Source: Periplaneta americana (taxonomy: Eukaryota; Arthropoda; Insecta; Blattodea; Blattidae). Taken from it: a DNA stretch of 64,000 bases. Location of the stretch: NCBI RefSeq assembly GCF_040183065.1, contig NC_091127.1, forward strand, positions 26,772,391 to 26,836,390, written 5' to 3'. Below, in pieces: positions 49,523-61,310 of this stretch. Every line of letters begins with the position of its first letter. Positions within the stretch are counted from its first letter, which is position 1. The notes under the pieces are model-generated. The model saw only the letters and a list, made by a program, of their open reading frames with translations, ran no database searches and was not told the DNA's origin. The position numbers and the translations under genes are program-made.

Positions 49523-50126
49523 GGGTACGTACACGTTGGAGCGACGATAAACGATAAAAGAAGCAGCGATGCTATATCAGAGAGAATTGAAGCATGCATT
49601 GTTATTGAGGTGTGCATATTGGAGTAACGATAAAAGTGACGAAAAAGCAAAGTTCCATTTTCTTCGCTCTTGTCGTTCATATGATCTCTGATTAAGATAA
49701 TATCAATATGTATAAATACCGGTGATTATCAATATATCCGAATATTAATCGATTTATTATTATTTCGGCTTACTAAATTATTTATTGTAGATATTGACAA
49801 ATTGATTAGTTGTGTATTTATTCGTCCTATGTTATGTGATCACAAGGACCAATCACAACACAACGAATTTATACTATCTTTGGGATGAGAAACGGGTTTA
49901 ATTTTGTACGTATTTAAGTTACATTAACCTTGAACTTGGCATTTGATACTTTCTATATATCTTCTCTCATTAAGTGGATGCATAGAATATCTTCTACTGA
50001 TAAATCAAAATGTTCGCTTCCCGCATTCTCGTTGCTCCGATATGAACACTTGATTCTTTGATAATACCAAAGTGTCGCTAGATCATTTCTCTTATCGTTT
50101 ATCGTTGCTCCAACGTGTACGTGCCC
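49523..50126. mobile_element. TAA-flanked MITE, Harbinger-like
   Basis: TIRs GGGTACGTACACGTTGGAGC and (complement) GGGCACGTACACGTTGGAGC, continuing RACGATAAACGATAA. TAA at 49520-49522 and 50127-50129. Inner second inverted motif GGAGTAACGATAAAAG. Confidence 0.82.
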
Positions 50127-50574
50127 TAATAGACATTCATATATTCTCTGGTACAGAGGGGGCTCTAGAGTGAATGAAGAGATGATCCACCAAGAAGAGG
50201 AGGTTTCCTCTCTCAAAATGAATAAATTTCGCTCCAAACTGCAACCTGTTGTTGAACTACTGCACATGCATTAATAGTACCACCAATAACAATACACACA
50301 CACACTTTAATTATTGCAGTTAAAATTATAACTAGTCTCATCACTTGTAAATCACATTAATTTTTCTCTTCTTTATTTAGCGAAGGTATCTATGATGTCT
50401 TCGTGGAAGGTAGGAGTTTTCATTAATTCACTGAGAAGGTCCTTGTGGATGGAAATGAAAGCTAGCAATGTCTGCCTGCTGTTGTACAAACTATTCCTAA
50501 TCACTAATTTTTATTAATTAATTTTATTACTTTTCTCCTAGGAATAATGAACTAACATGTATTATATTCTCAGG
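50127..50574. other. Intergenic, nothing recognised
   Basis: No coding signal or repeat ends. Confidence 0.3.
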
Positions 50575-50856
50575 TGAAAGAACAGTTTGACTTCAGAAAG
50601 GAAAAAGGTACGATGCTGTTACATCTACTTGAAGGATTTAGTGAAGAACTGTTTTCAGAACTGGAGGGGTAACAGTAAAAAGAAGAATAAATGAAGTGCA
50701 TAAGATTAGCTGATGACATGGCGTTGTTAGCAGATGAGGAGACGATACTAAGGGATATATGCTACTGGAGCTAAATTACAGCTGTGAGCAGTATGGGATG
50801 AAGGTAAATGCAAACAAGACGAAAATCATGGTTATCGGAAGAAAAATGAAGAAGGT

Positions 50857-52758
50857 CATCATCATCATCAATAACTTCAAGGTTTAGGCCGATGGCCTGT
50901 TCCGCCTCCAGAATTTTATCCATCAAACTGGTCTCTCCAACATCTCTTTGGTCTTCCCACTCGTCTTCTTCGTGTAGGTCTATAACACCATGTTCTGAAA
51001 GGTATCCTGTCGTTGGGCATTCTTGTTATATGGTCGTACCAATTATTTCTATATTTTTCAATTATAGTTATTACACTCTCGATATTCAGTTCTCGACGTA
51101 TATCTTCGTTTCTCTTATGGTCCTGTAGTCTAAATCCTGCTAGTGGCCTTAAGAGTCTCATCTCAGCGGCCTCAATTCTTCTCTGTTGGGCTCTAGTCAA
51201 AATCCACGTTTCTGAACCATATAATAATGTCGGAATTGCCAGTGTCTTGTAAAATTTGAGTACAGTTTTTCTGTCGACTTTATTTATGAGTGTACGTTTA
51301 ATTGTACCAATAAGTCTTAAAAATTTATTTAACTTGTTTTCTACGTCTGTGGAGGATATGTAAGAGAGATCGCATCCAAGGTAAGTAAAAGAATTTACTT
51401 GTTCAATCATCTTATCCTCTATTACAATTTTAGTTCTTATTGTATTATTTCCGCAGAAGCCAAATACTTTAGTTTTCCTGTGTGATATTTTTAGATTGTA
51501 GTTATTAGCAACAATTCTCAACAGATGGACTGCTCTCTGTAGGTTGTCTTCAGAATCAGCCAACACCAACTGGTCATCTGCGAAAAGTAAGTAATCTAAA
51601 ATGATATTATCTATAAAATAATGTGTTTTTAAATTGTTCTGCCATTCTCTTACGGCTTCGTCTAGGTACAAATTAAAAAGAGTAGGTGATAAGGGACACC
51701 CTTGTCTGACCCCTTGGTTAACTTCTCGCAAGTTGGTGGTAATCTTGTTGATATTCATTTTGATTTTTGTATTTTTGTACATACTTTGTATCACCCTTAT
51801 TAGATTCTCAGGAATTCCTTTCTTTTTTAATATCATCCACAATTTTGTTCTGCTAATCATATCAAATGCTTTCTCAAAGTCTATGAAAGCCATATATGTG
51901 GGAATATTAAATTCGACATGTTTTTCTATAATCTGCGTTATGGCGAAGATATTATCAATACATGATCTGTTTTTGCGGAACCCACTCTATTCTTCTGCTA
52001 ATAGCACTTCTGCAATTTTGTTTAGTCTTTGAGAGATAATCTTGGCATATATTTTATAGCCCGAGTTAAGAAGGCTAATCCCTCTGTAATTTTCACAATT
52101 CTTCCTGTGCCCTTTTTTTAAAAATGGGAGTAATTAGTGCTATATTCCATTCTTCTGGTATGTGACCAAACTTCCAACATATATTTAAAAAACTTAAAAA
52201 TCTTTGTAAAAAGCATTGTGGCGCATATTTAAACAATTCCAGATTTAAACCATCTGATCCCGGCGATTTTCTGTTTCTGGTTGTTTGGAGAGCATTATTC
52301 AATTCATCTATTGAAATTGGGTCCACATATTCATTGTATGTAGCCGTTTGTATGTTTTCTTCATCATCCTTACTAGTCCATAAATATTGGTAAAAATCTA
52401 GCCATTGTATCTCAGAAATGGGGTTCCAGTTTATAGTATCTTTTTCTTCTTTATTTAGTTCTTTCATAATCTTGTATGCTTTAGCTTGTCTGCCATTAAT
52501 ATCATACTCAATATTATTATTTACAAATTTATCCCAGCTTTCTCTTTTTATTTTCCTTATTTCTCTCTTTGCAACTGCAGAGAGTCTGTTATATTTAATG
52601 CGATTTTCATCCGTGGGGTGGGAAATATATAATAAGTATGCATCTTTTTTGTCTTTTATTATTGTTGCTAATTCGTCGTTCCAAATGTTAAGTCCTCTTC
52701 TAGTACGTCTTTTCTTTCGTTTACCTAGGGCTTCTGACGCAGCTAGGGCTTCTGACGC
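50857..52758 (-). mobile_element. Young LINE insertion with 88-bp target duplication
   Basis: Minus strand. First ORF (52757-52093): RTRRGLNIWNDELATIIKDK, RNRKSPGSDGLNLELFKYAP and IPEEWNIALITPIFKK. Second ORF (51893-50916, 325 aa): MAFIDFEKAFDMISR, NQGVRQGCPLSPTLFNLYLD, YLLFADDQLVLADSEDN (catalytic FADD), EQVNSFTYLGCDLSY and RRVGRPKRCW. Between them an A run at about 52125 shifts the frame and one TAG follows near 51988. Tail is (GATGAT)n. The 88 bases at 50769-50856 are repeated exactly at 52759-52846. The endonuclease end is missing. Confidence 0.95.
52723..52758. repeat. 18-bp tandem duplication at the LINE 5' junction
   Basis: gcagctagggcttctgac-type unit occurs twice, encoding AASEAL twice on the minus strand. 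May be a 5'-end artefact of reverse transcription. Confidence 0.75.
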
Positions 52759-53764
52759 AGCTAAATTACAGCTGTGAGCAGTATGGGATGAAGGTAAATG
52801 CAAACAAGACGAAAATCATGGTTATCGGAAGAAAAATGAAGAAGGTAAAAGAGCAAATTCGAAATGAGGCAGTAGAACAAGTCAACAATTTCAAATGCTT
52901 GTATAAGCAGTACCATGAGCAGTTGCCACAAAGTCAAAAGGAGGATAGCAATAGCAAAGGAAGTTTTAAATAGAAAAAGAAGCTTCTGTGGACCTCTGGA
53001 GAAAGAACCAAGAAAGATATTGTGTGGAGTGTGGCACTGTATGGGGCAGAAACATGGACATTACGATGAAGTGAAGAGAAGTGACTAGAAGCATTTGAAA
53101 CGTGGATATGGAAAAGATTGGAGCATACGAAATGGACAGACAGAATTGAGAAATGAAGCTGTGTCGGAAAGAGTGGGTGAAGAAAGAATGATGCTGAAAC
53201 TGATAAGGAAGAGAAAAAGAAATTGGTTGGGTCAATGGCTGAGGAGAAACTGTCTGCTGAAGGACGCACTGGAAGGAATGCTGAACAGAGGAAGAGTTGG
53301 GGGCAGAAGAAGATATCAGATGATAGACTACATTAAGATACATGGATCATAAGCGGAGACAAAGAGGAAGGAAGAAAATAGAAAAGATTGGAGAATACTA
53401 TAGGTTTGCAATGAAAGACTTGTCCTTGGACAGAAAAATATGAATGATTGAGTTCATAAATAAAAGACAGGTGAATGTGTAGCAATATTTCTTTTTTAAT
53501 ACAGTACATTTTGCCTACAAAATCAACAAATATTCTCCCTGTGCCCTCTGGTCTTCTTGTGGTAGCGTATCTTTTCTATGTCTACAGATGGGAATTGCTT
53601 CTTCACTGCTTCCACGTCCAAGTTAGGGAATCTTTTCATTAGTCCCATCACATGATTGCGTTCACGGCTGCAAGAATGAACAGATGTCACATTTACAAAA
53701 ACAAATACTGTCTTATAAGATGCATGCTATTTCAAGCTTTTACCACAGATATTGACTGTACAAC

Positions 53765-53937
53765 CATAGTCTAGTATACACAGTCACGAAGCTTGAGTTG
53801 TGAGGGTGCTAGGAACAATAGACTGTGCCGGTACTATTTCGCATTGTCTGTAATGAGGCGATCCTAGTGGTGAGCAACTATCTATGGATGCATATTTACT
53901 ATGTATTGAGTTTCGTGACTGTATATATTAGACTGTG
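53765..53937. mobile_element. hAT-like MITE, 173 bp
   Basis: TIRs CATAGTCTAGTATACACAGT and (complement) CACAGTCTAATATATACAGT, continuing CACGAARCTYRA. Duplication GTACAAC at 53758-53764 and 53938-53944. Relatives at 12405-12510 and 10543-10650. Confidence 0.82.
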
Positions 53938-54450
53938 GTACAACTGAGGGGACTAGGCCATTCCTCCATACTTCTTTCTTTGCAATTCATGACCCAGAGG
54001 TGACGTAAGAGGGTCATTAATTGTTATTGGGCAAGATAACGCCGAGCCTCCACATATGTGAGTTTTCTCACACAGTGTCAATCACAACCTTATATCTCAC
54101 TTTAGTCCTCAGCTGCAAACAGAGATTTATGACGTCTTATAGCATTTGTCACTAGGGACTGAGTGAAAAGGGACGTGAATGAAAAGGAAGAAGGCCTGTC
54201 GACAGATCAGACAGTCTGAATATACTTGTGTACTTCGGAAGTGGCAAATAGAAACTTTTTCTGAATAAATTTGTCATAATATCTGTGGTTCCACAGCAAA
54301 AGGTGGTATGTCAATTTTTGGCAAAAATGAGATTTTGCGATATGTTGTGCATTCTGATGATAACATTATTGTGGCTAAAAATGATATGTATATCTATTAT
54401 TTTTATCTCTAACTTGTTGTTATGAGACATGATTATTATGATTTTATATA

Positions 54451-55642
54451 CCGTATTGGTCCGAATATAAGCCGCACTTTTTATTCAAATTTCAAATTCG
54501 AAAAGTTGGGGTGCGGCTTATTTGCGCGGCCGATAAATTTAAACTTGAAATGTGGCGCATGTTGCTACCGGTAATTTTATATCAACTTCCAGAGGCACGT
54601 CATTGAATTGCGTCAGTGCCACTCTTACCCATTACACCAGATCGGCAATGCCGACGAGACGCCCGTATTTTGGGACATGCCGAGCAATATGACAGTTGAC
54701 AATAAAGGGGCGAAAAGCATATCATTGAGAACAACTGGAAATGAAAAACAAAGAATCACTGTGATGCTGGCGGTTACGGCAGATGGAGGAAAACTGCCTC
54801 CGTACGTTATTCTGAAGCGTAAAACTATGCCCAAGGAGAATTTACCTAAGGGATTAGTGATTCGTTGCCAAGAGAAAGGATGGATGACAACCGAACTAAT
54901 GATGTACTGGCTAGCTACGGTTTGGAATCGCAGACCAGGTGTGCTGCTCTGTAAGAGGGCTATGTTAGTATTGGATGCCTTTAAAGGTCACCTCACACTC
55001 GAAGTAAAGAAGAAAATTACTGCATTGAAGACAGACCTAGTCGTCACACCTGGAGGTATGACATCAAAATTGCAGGTGCTTGATGTCGTCGTGAACAAGC
55101 CTTTTAAAGACCAACTCCGAAAACAGTATTCGGATTGGCTTCTAGAAGGGGGTCATGCATTCACTCCATCTGGGAAGATCAAGAAGCTATCTGTCAGCCT
55201 TATATGTGAGTGGATTCTCTCTTCATGGCACACGATATCACCAGATTCAATCATCAAAGGCTTCAAGAAATGCTGCGTGTCTAATGCTCTGGATGGCAGT
55301 GAGGACGACGTACTTTGGGCGGAGAGTGAGGAACAAAGTGACAGTGATGAAACAAATACCGGTACCGGTAGTAGTGAAGTCAGCAGTGACATTGGAGAAG
55401 ACGGTGATTAGTTGTACCGGTATTTTCGGTGATTTACCCACGTAATACCGTAATTGAAGAAAAAGTGTTTAAAAAGTGTAAACAGTTTTGTAACTGGATA
55501 ATGTGTCTGGTAAATTTCACTGCACTCAATTTTCCTTTTTTTCTCATTCTGCACTCAATTTTTCTTTTTTTTTTTCTCCTTTCCCCCTAAAATTAAGGGT
55601 GCGGCTTATACTCGGGTGCGGCTTACACTCGGGCCAATACGG
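54451..55642 (+). mobile_element. Pogo/Tigger-like transposon with intact DDE ORF
   Basis: TIRs CCGTATTGGTCCGAATATAA and (complement) CCGTATTGGCCCGAGTGTAA, TA at 54449 and 55643. See the ORF entry. The right end repeats GGTGCGGCTTA twice. Confidence 0.93.
54608..55411 (+). CDS. Pogo-family transposase, DDE domain, N-terminus missing
   Basis: 267 residues, uninterrupted. HQIGNADETPVFWDMPSN holds the first Asp, KRAMLVLDAFKGHLT the second, and LQVLDVVVNKPFKDQLRK the third. Then SLICEWILSSWHTISPDSII, KGFKKCCVSNALDGSEDD and an acidic Ser-rich tail (EEQSDSDETNTG) as in pogo/Tigger proteins. The CENP-B-like DNA-binding half expected before it (about 200 residues) is absent, so it is probably not autonomous. 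Met 54608 is simply the first ATG. Confidence 0.9.
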   Translation: MRQCHSYPLHQIGNADETPVFWDMPSNMTVDNKGAKSISLRTTGNEKQRITVMLAVTADGGKLPPYVILKRKTMPKENLPKGLVIRCQEKGWMTTELMMYWLATVWNRRPGVLLCKRAMLVLDAFKGHLTLEVKKKITALKTDLVVTPGGMTSKLQVLDVVVNKPFKDQLRKQYSDWLLEGGHAFTPSGKIKKLSVSLICEWILSSWHTISPDSIIKGFKKCCVSNALDGSEDDVLWAESEEQSDSDETNTGTGSSEVSSDIGEDGD

Positions 55643-55722
55643 TAGTCATTCAAACTTTAAATGCTCGCTCCTGAAAAATTTCAACAAATATCACACCATT
55701 CTGTCTTAGAACCACAGATATA

Positions 55723-57192
55723 CTGTATTTACCCGAATATAAGACAAAGATTTTTTTTTTCAATTTTTGCAATTTAAAAATGGCGGAGGGTCGTCTTATA
55801 TTCGCGTATTAAGAAAAATACACAAGTTTCCTAACTTTTTTACGTTGTACAGTACATTGAAATAATAATGCCGAAGACAGTTCTTTTTCCTATGTTCTGC
55901 TTGTTCACAATAGTATTGATTTGTACGGTATATGAGAAAAAACCTATTCCAAATATTTACTGCACTACAATTTCAACCCTATAAAGCCATTTAGTTCGTG
56001 TACATAGTTTTTTAATTAGAATATTTAGACTGTTAGGCCCTACAGGGATACAAATTTCATTTCATCAATGGGATCTATTTATTCTACAGACATAAGTAAA
56101 CTAGAATTTTATATGTTCTAGAACATACATGGGCACAATTTTCGGTTATGTGAGGCACTCGATTTGAAATAGTTCGTTTACTAGGAGAGGAGACTGCAGA
56201 GTAGGATGGGAAATATAAACTGCTGTGACCTGCGTCACCTTATCATAATCGCTAAGGCGGTCAGTGGCGAATTATTAGGAAAGCGCTTGGTTAATGTGAG
56301 ACTCTAGAAAACTTTTATTCAATTTGGCAAATTAATTCGGCAGCTTTAATTATAAACCTCTTCACTATTTCTCCATCTTTGAATTGATTTAAATCACAGG
56401 CGAGAAATTGCATAACTACCCAATAATATTCCATCACGTTGTCTACGTTTATTTTCTTGAACATTCTGGTGTTTATCAAGATTACTTAATAGATTTGCAA
56501 GTTCTCGACCTAAAATAATTTCAGAAAATCATATTTCGTTTTCTACGCACATTTGATTTTTTTTTTCATAAATTTCTTTTGGAAATAATACGTACAAACA
56601 ACATTTAATTCCTCGTACCTTTTAATGCAGAGTGTTTAAGGTATAATGTCGTATTTAGTATACTATGCAAATATTAAGATCAAAAATTTTATTTGGAATA
56701 GTACGAAAAATAACATTTAATTTGTCTTATCTTCTAATTCAGCATGTTCTTTATGACATAAGGAGTAATGTCGTATATTAAATTTATTAATGCCTAATAG
56801 GATTTTCGAGCATAACATAGCTACATCGTATGTTCTCCCCTTCTAAACAGCAAAAAAAACTCTTCCTCCCATTTCTCATGAAATAATCGTTTTCTAATGC
56901 ATAGACACTTCTTTGATAATACCATTATGCCACTACTGATATTGCTTATGAAACTGATATAGAACCTGCCCACACCTAGGAGCTGTGTGAGGGAGGAACG
57001 GGGACTGTGAAGATAATGTCACTCAGAGCGATAAGCTCTATGAAGGTCAGTGAGGCACGATGCTCATCTATGTTCTAGAACCATAGTTAATAACGGACTG
57101 TATGTGAAATGATCATCAAAAATACCTTAAAAATGAAATGCTACAGAAGCCATTGGAAAATTAGGGGTCGTCTTATATTTGAGTAAATACGT
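55723..57192. mobile_element. Tigger-like non-autonomous element, 1.47 kb
   Basis: TIRs CTGTATTTACCCGAATATAA and (complement) ACGTATTTACTCAAATATAA, continuing GAC. TA at 55721 and 57193. Begins two bases after the previous TIR element. No transposase found inside. Confidence 0.82.
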
Positions 57193-57576
57193 TAATACAT
57201 TGATTGATTGTAATATTAGTTTTATCTGTTTCAAAACAGGTTTTTCATTGCAAATAAAATTGTAGTTTTTTTTTTTTTAAATTCCTTGCATCTGATTTAG
57301 CCTTTCTTAGGTTTTTATACCTCATTTATACCTCTTTATACGATTGATGTATTTCACTATGAGGCATAAAAAGGAAAACTGTGTTAAAATATTCGAGATA
57401 AATGACAAGGAACAAAATAGGTTAAATTCTAAAATCTGAACCCTAGTGATGATTATGAGTTACTGAAAAACCGTGGAAATATGGTAACCTGTAAAACCTA
57501 ACGTAACTAGTTAGTAAATTCAGCACTGATTTAACAGTAATATATCTAATTTATTTGAAAGAAAATAGATGTCTGT

Positions 57577-57640
57577 TGGGTTGCAGTGACAGACCTGCAT
57601 TTGGGCAGAAAACTATGAATGAATGAATGAATGAATAATT
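57577..57640 (+). mobile_element. LINE 3'-tail fragment
   Basis: TGCAGTGACAGACCTGCATT, TGGGCAGAAAACTATGAATG and (GAAT)n match the 53420-53455 terminus. Confidence 0.6.
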
Positions 57641-58093
57641 CTTACTTTCGTTCCTTCCTCTTTTCCAGAAACAACTTCTCTCTGTACAGCTTTAAAAATG
57701 ATCTGACGTCAACTGTGTGACTGTAACATTTGTGTTCCTTCTGCCATCTTGTATTCATGACCTTTGGTATATGATGTTCTGTCATACGATAGTGACCTCT
57801 CAGCCCTGCAACAAAGATAAATTAATTAATACTCAAACATTCGTAACTACAGCCACATCGCTGTTATTTCTGGTGTGGCTCCTCCTCTTTGTTTACATAT
57901 TAAGCGGCCATGTTGTTATGTTGTTGCACATTCTATATACTGCTTGCTGCCAAGCTGAACAGTATATTAATTAACAGCTGTTCACTAATGTGGCAGTACT
58001 GGAACTGCATAACGTCATCAGCAGCCAATGACAAGACGTAAATGTTTAGATGTAGCAGAGCTGCAACGTGATTGGCTGCTGGAAGTAACAGTT

Positions 58094-58670
58094 ACTGCGT
58101 GTACGTGATAGCGTAATGTCCTGGCATGGCACATGCGCTAGCGGAACTTCCCGAGTGGTCTCTGTAGCTTCGTTGCATTAGTTGAAGATGGACACTCCTA
58201 TTCTAGCTCCTGCCGCGTGTGAAGTGCGATCAGTGATAAAGTTTTTGAATGCACAGGGCATAGCGCCGATTGAAATTTATCGTCAGCTGTGCCAGGCCTA
58301 TGGGCCTAACGTCATGAGCAAGCAGATGGTGCGTTGCTGCTGTAGACAATTTTCAGCAGGACGCCAAAATGTGCATGATGAGGAGCGCAGTGGCGGGCCA
58401 ACCATCATCACAGACAATCTTGTGGAGCAATGCACCATCTGCTTGCTCATGACGTTAGGCCCATAGACCTGGCACAGCTGACGATAAATTTCAATCGGCG
58501 CTATGCCCTGTGCATTCAAAAACTTTATCACTGATCGCACTTCACACGTGGCAGAAGCTGGAATAGGAGAGTCCATCTTCAACCAATGCAACGAAGCTAC
58601 TGAGAGCACTCAGGAAGTTCCAGTAGCGCATGTGCCATGCCAGGGCATTACTCTATCACGTACACGCAGT
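58094..58670. mobile_element. Foldback element with mariner transposase arms
   Basis: Arms 58094-58332 and 58432-58670 (239 bp each, a dozen or so mismatches) around a 99-bp loop. Each arm encodes the same mariner N-terminus: ACEVRSVIKFLNAQGIAPIE, IYRQLCQAYGPNVMSKQMV; the loop continues CRQFSAGRQNVHDEERSGG on the + strand. It looks like a head-to-head duplicated mariner 5' end. Confidence 0.93.
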
Positions 58671-58992
58671 CGCCTCGCGCAACATATGGTTTGCTAGCTG
58701 TGGGACGAGTGGGAAAGTTACTTTATGGACGCGCCTCGTATTTGTATTCACATATAAACTCAATGCTTACATAAAACTGTCTATAGAGTCAAAATGTTGA
58801 TCATTTCAACTGAATCATCAACAGACCACTATGTACATGCACTCAGCCTGCAATATTCGACAATCTTAACTTCTTCCTTCAGAAATCATTTATCATTGGC
58901 TCCACTTTAGTTATTTTCTAATTTTATTTCTCATAGGTAGTCCAGGGTCATCGTCTCTGTACTCAAGGCTCAGGTTTCGAACAACCTTACTT

Positions 58993-60964
58993 CAGTGGCG
59001 GCTCGTGCCGGATAAATTAGGTGGAGGTCAATAGAATTCTAGGTAATTTCCTGGAATCGTTATATAGCCGTGACGTAGCGAATGCTTTTCTAACCTATAC
59101 GATGGCCATATTGAATTAATGTAATATATTCACATTTTCTTAAGTTTTATGAAAAGCATAGCATATAAAATAAACAAATTTTCAACATTTTCGGAAGCTA
59201 CGTCCCCTTAATCCCAAAGAATTCACTGTCCCAACAAAACTTCCACACAATACATACCACAACATAATAAAACAACCACAAGTCCATATGACATAAAAAA
59301 GACAAAATCTAACACATTTTATACAACACATCAAATTAAAAGAGTACACAAGAAATATTACCCATAACAAAATTCAAAATCACAATCATAATCGTAAACT
59401 TATTCATATTTTAAATCAACTTTGGAACATGCAACTTCCAATATAAGCCAGTAAAATCAAGTAGCTACGATTAAATCAAAGCAGTATTCTGTTGAACAGA
59501 AAACTTACACTTGAACGGAAAAGAAAGGGGTATTAGTCATTTCATCTCTTACAAGTTCATTGATGCATTCATAAATACAATCAATTATTTCATTTTTAAT
59601 CGTTTTAGATTTCCCAGAAAAAACAGGCCTAATTTTTTCATAGTGATTTCTAATTTTCAGAGGGCCAATGAAATGTGAGCCAATAATTCTTTGAAATTCC
59701 CCCTGTTCTGTGACGAAATACTCTCATCATGACTGCGAAAAGCCAACTCCTGCTTGCTTAGAAACAATACCGTATCGATTACGGTGTGCATTACCAGTCT
59801 ATTTAAACGTACGTTTTCATTAAATTGACTTACATATAATCTGGAACTTTCCTTTAGTGCATCTGCAATGGTGTTCGTGTTCTTCTGCAGTGCCTTTAAT
59901 TGCAAAATACATTTAATGTGTTCAGCTGAATCTGCATGGCTGTGAAGACCGCAAAATCCAGTTCAATTCCAGGCGAGTTTCTTGTTCCCCAGAAGAAGAC
60001 AAGGCCAACAATATAACTTCTCGTTATAGTGACTCCCACATAACCAGTTGTAATCGGCATACCACGAATCTTGAAACTGAATATTGTATGACGACCACCA
60101 CTTTTCACTTTTTTTCATAGTTATATTAATGTGAGGTGTTGTTCTGCGGTATTTTAAAATATCTTGCTTATCTTCTGCACACCAACGAGAGAACGGTGTC
60201 TCCAAAAGATCACACACTAAATCGTTTAACGGATTCATGTTTTCATAGCATTAATGCACGTAGTAACACCTTCACACTTCGCTGCACTTGTCACAACAAA
60301 GAATACGTAGGCCTATAGACTAAAAGCGGGGGTCAAATGTACAACGTAGTTTCAAATGTTATGCCAACTTTCTTTATTACAGGGTACTCAAATTATTTCA
60401 AAATCTGTACAAAACATAATATTCAAGAGGTGCTAACGGTAAAAATTACTAAAATATATATGTTGTATACTAAATTTAAACAATATTTAACTTCTTTACA
60501 GAATATTTTATGTTTTCTTATTTAGTTGCAAAATATTACAGTTTGCCACCCTGGTCCAATGTTTGGACGAGAGAGAGATTCTGTCTTTCAAGAACAGAGA
60601 AAGGAGATGAATGCCTGCTCCCCAGACCTTCCTAATAGCCTCGCAAAAAGGGCCGGTAATTCATAGTAAGCAACTCGTTGCCATGGCAACCGGGTGTGTG
60701 TACTGAAGGCGAAAAGGAAAGTCTCATTCGGACCTTCAGCTGGTCTGCTAGCCGCGTGGCCTGACTGGTGAGGGGTTCATGTGAAGTGCTGCAGTGAACG
60801 TTAACTGAGCGGATTAAGCCGAACGAGGTATTAAAAAGTAGAGCAAAATAAGGTTTAGTGAAGAATTCATTTTATTTTAATTTATTGATAAAATATATTT
60901 TATTAAAGCACGAAAAAAGGGGTGAAGGTGGCCTTCATGTACTTCACTTGAATAACCGCCACTG
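58993..60964 (-). mobile_element. hAT element with ZMYM/TTF-type N-terminus, 8-bp duplication
   Basis: TIRs CAGTGGCGGCT and (complement) CAGTGGCGGTT, with CCTTACTT at 58985-58992 and 60965-60972. The minus strand from 60238: NPLNDLVCDLLETPFSRWCA, SEKWWSSYNIQFQDSWYADY, CGSHYNEKLYCWPCLLLGN (TTF zinc finger), then MQLKALQKNTNTIADALKES. Frame breaks near 60000. The RNase H-like catalytic domain and hAT dimerisation region are absent. Confidence 0.92.
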
Positions 60965-61310
60965 CCTTACTTCTATTGTTTTCAATACCGATACTCATAA
61001 ATGTGTACTCAGTACTTACCCAACTGGCCGGTCTGTATGCGGCCTGGTCGCTCACCAGTCTCTCCAGTCTCTAGCTTGAAATATGCTTCATTCCTCTCCC
61101 GCACCACATCCTCCAAGTTCTTCATGCTCTCCTCTACCTATTATCAAATCATACATCAGTAAACATCGCATTTATATACAAATGCACATTCAATTTGATT
61201 TTACGTATATGGAAACTTTAGCCAAAATACATTTATTTGTACTCTGTTTTCTTAGTACAAGTATATATATGATGTTTATGAAATAAGTAAAAAAAAAAAA
61301 AAAAGTAATA

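Larger units (their letters stand above)
50575..53460 (+). mobile_element. LINE (RT part), plus strand, split by a younger LINE
   Basis: Left part 50575-50856 reads VKEQFDFRKEKGT, IRLADDMALLADEETILRD (the x-A-DD catalytic box) and EQYGMKVNANKTKIMVIGRK. Right part from 52847 continues EQIRNEAVEQVNNFKCL, MKRGYGKDWSI, VGEERMMLKLIRKRKRNWLG and RNCLLKDALEGMLNRGR. Many frame breaks, internal deletion before the RT box. Same family as 17930-18209 and 4690-4800. Confidence 0.88.
54282..55718. mobile_element. TA-flanked TIR element carrying a pogo element
   Basis: Ends TCTGTGGTTCCACAGC and (complement) TCTGTGGTTCTAAGAC, TA at 54280 and 55719. Without the inner element it is about 245 bp. TIR start TCTGTGGT is shared with 27066-28544. 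Confidence 0.72.

Noticed and set aside
52934-53343. Minus-strand Ser/Phe-rich ORFs
   Set aside because: Antisense of LINE coding sequence on the plus strand.
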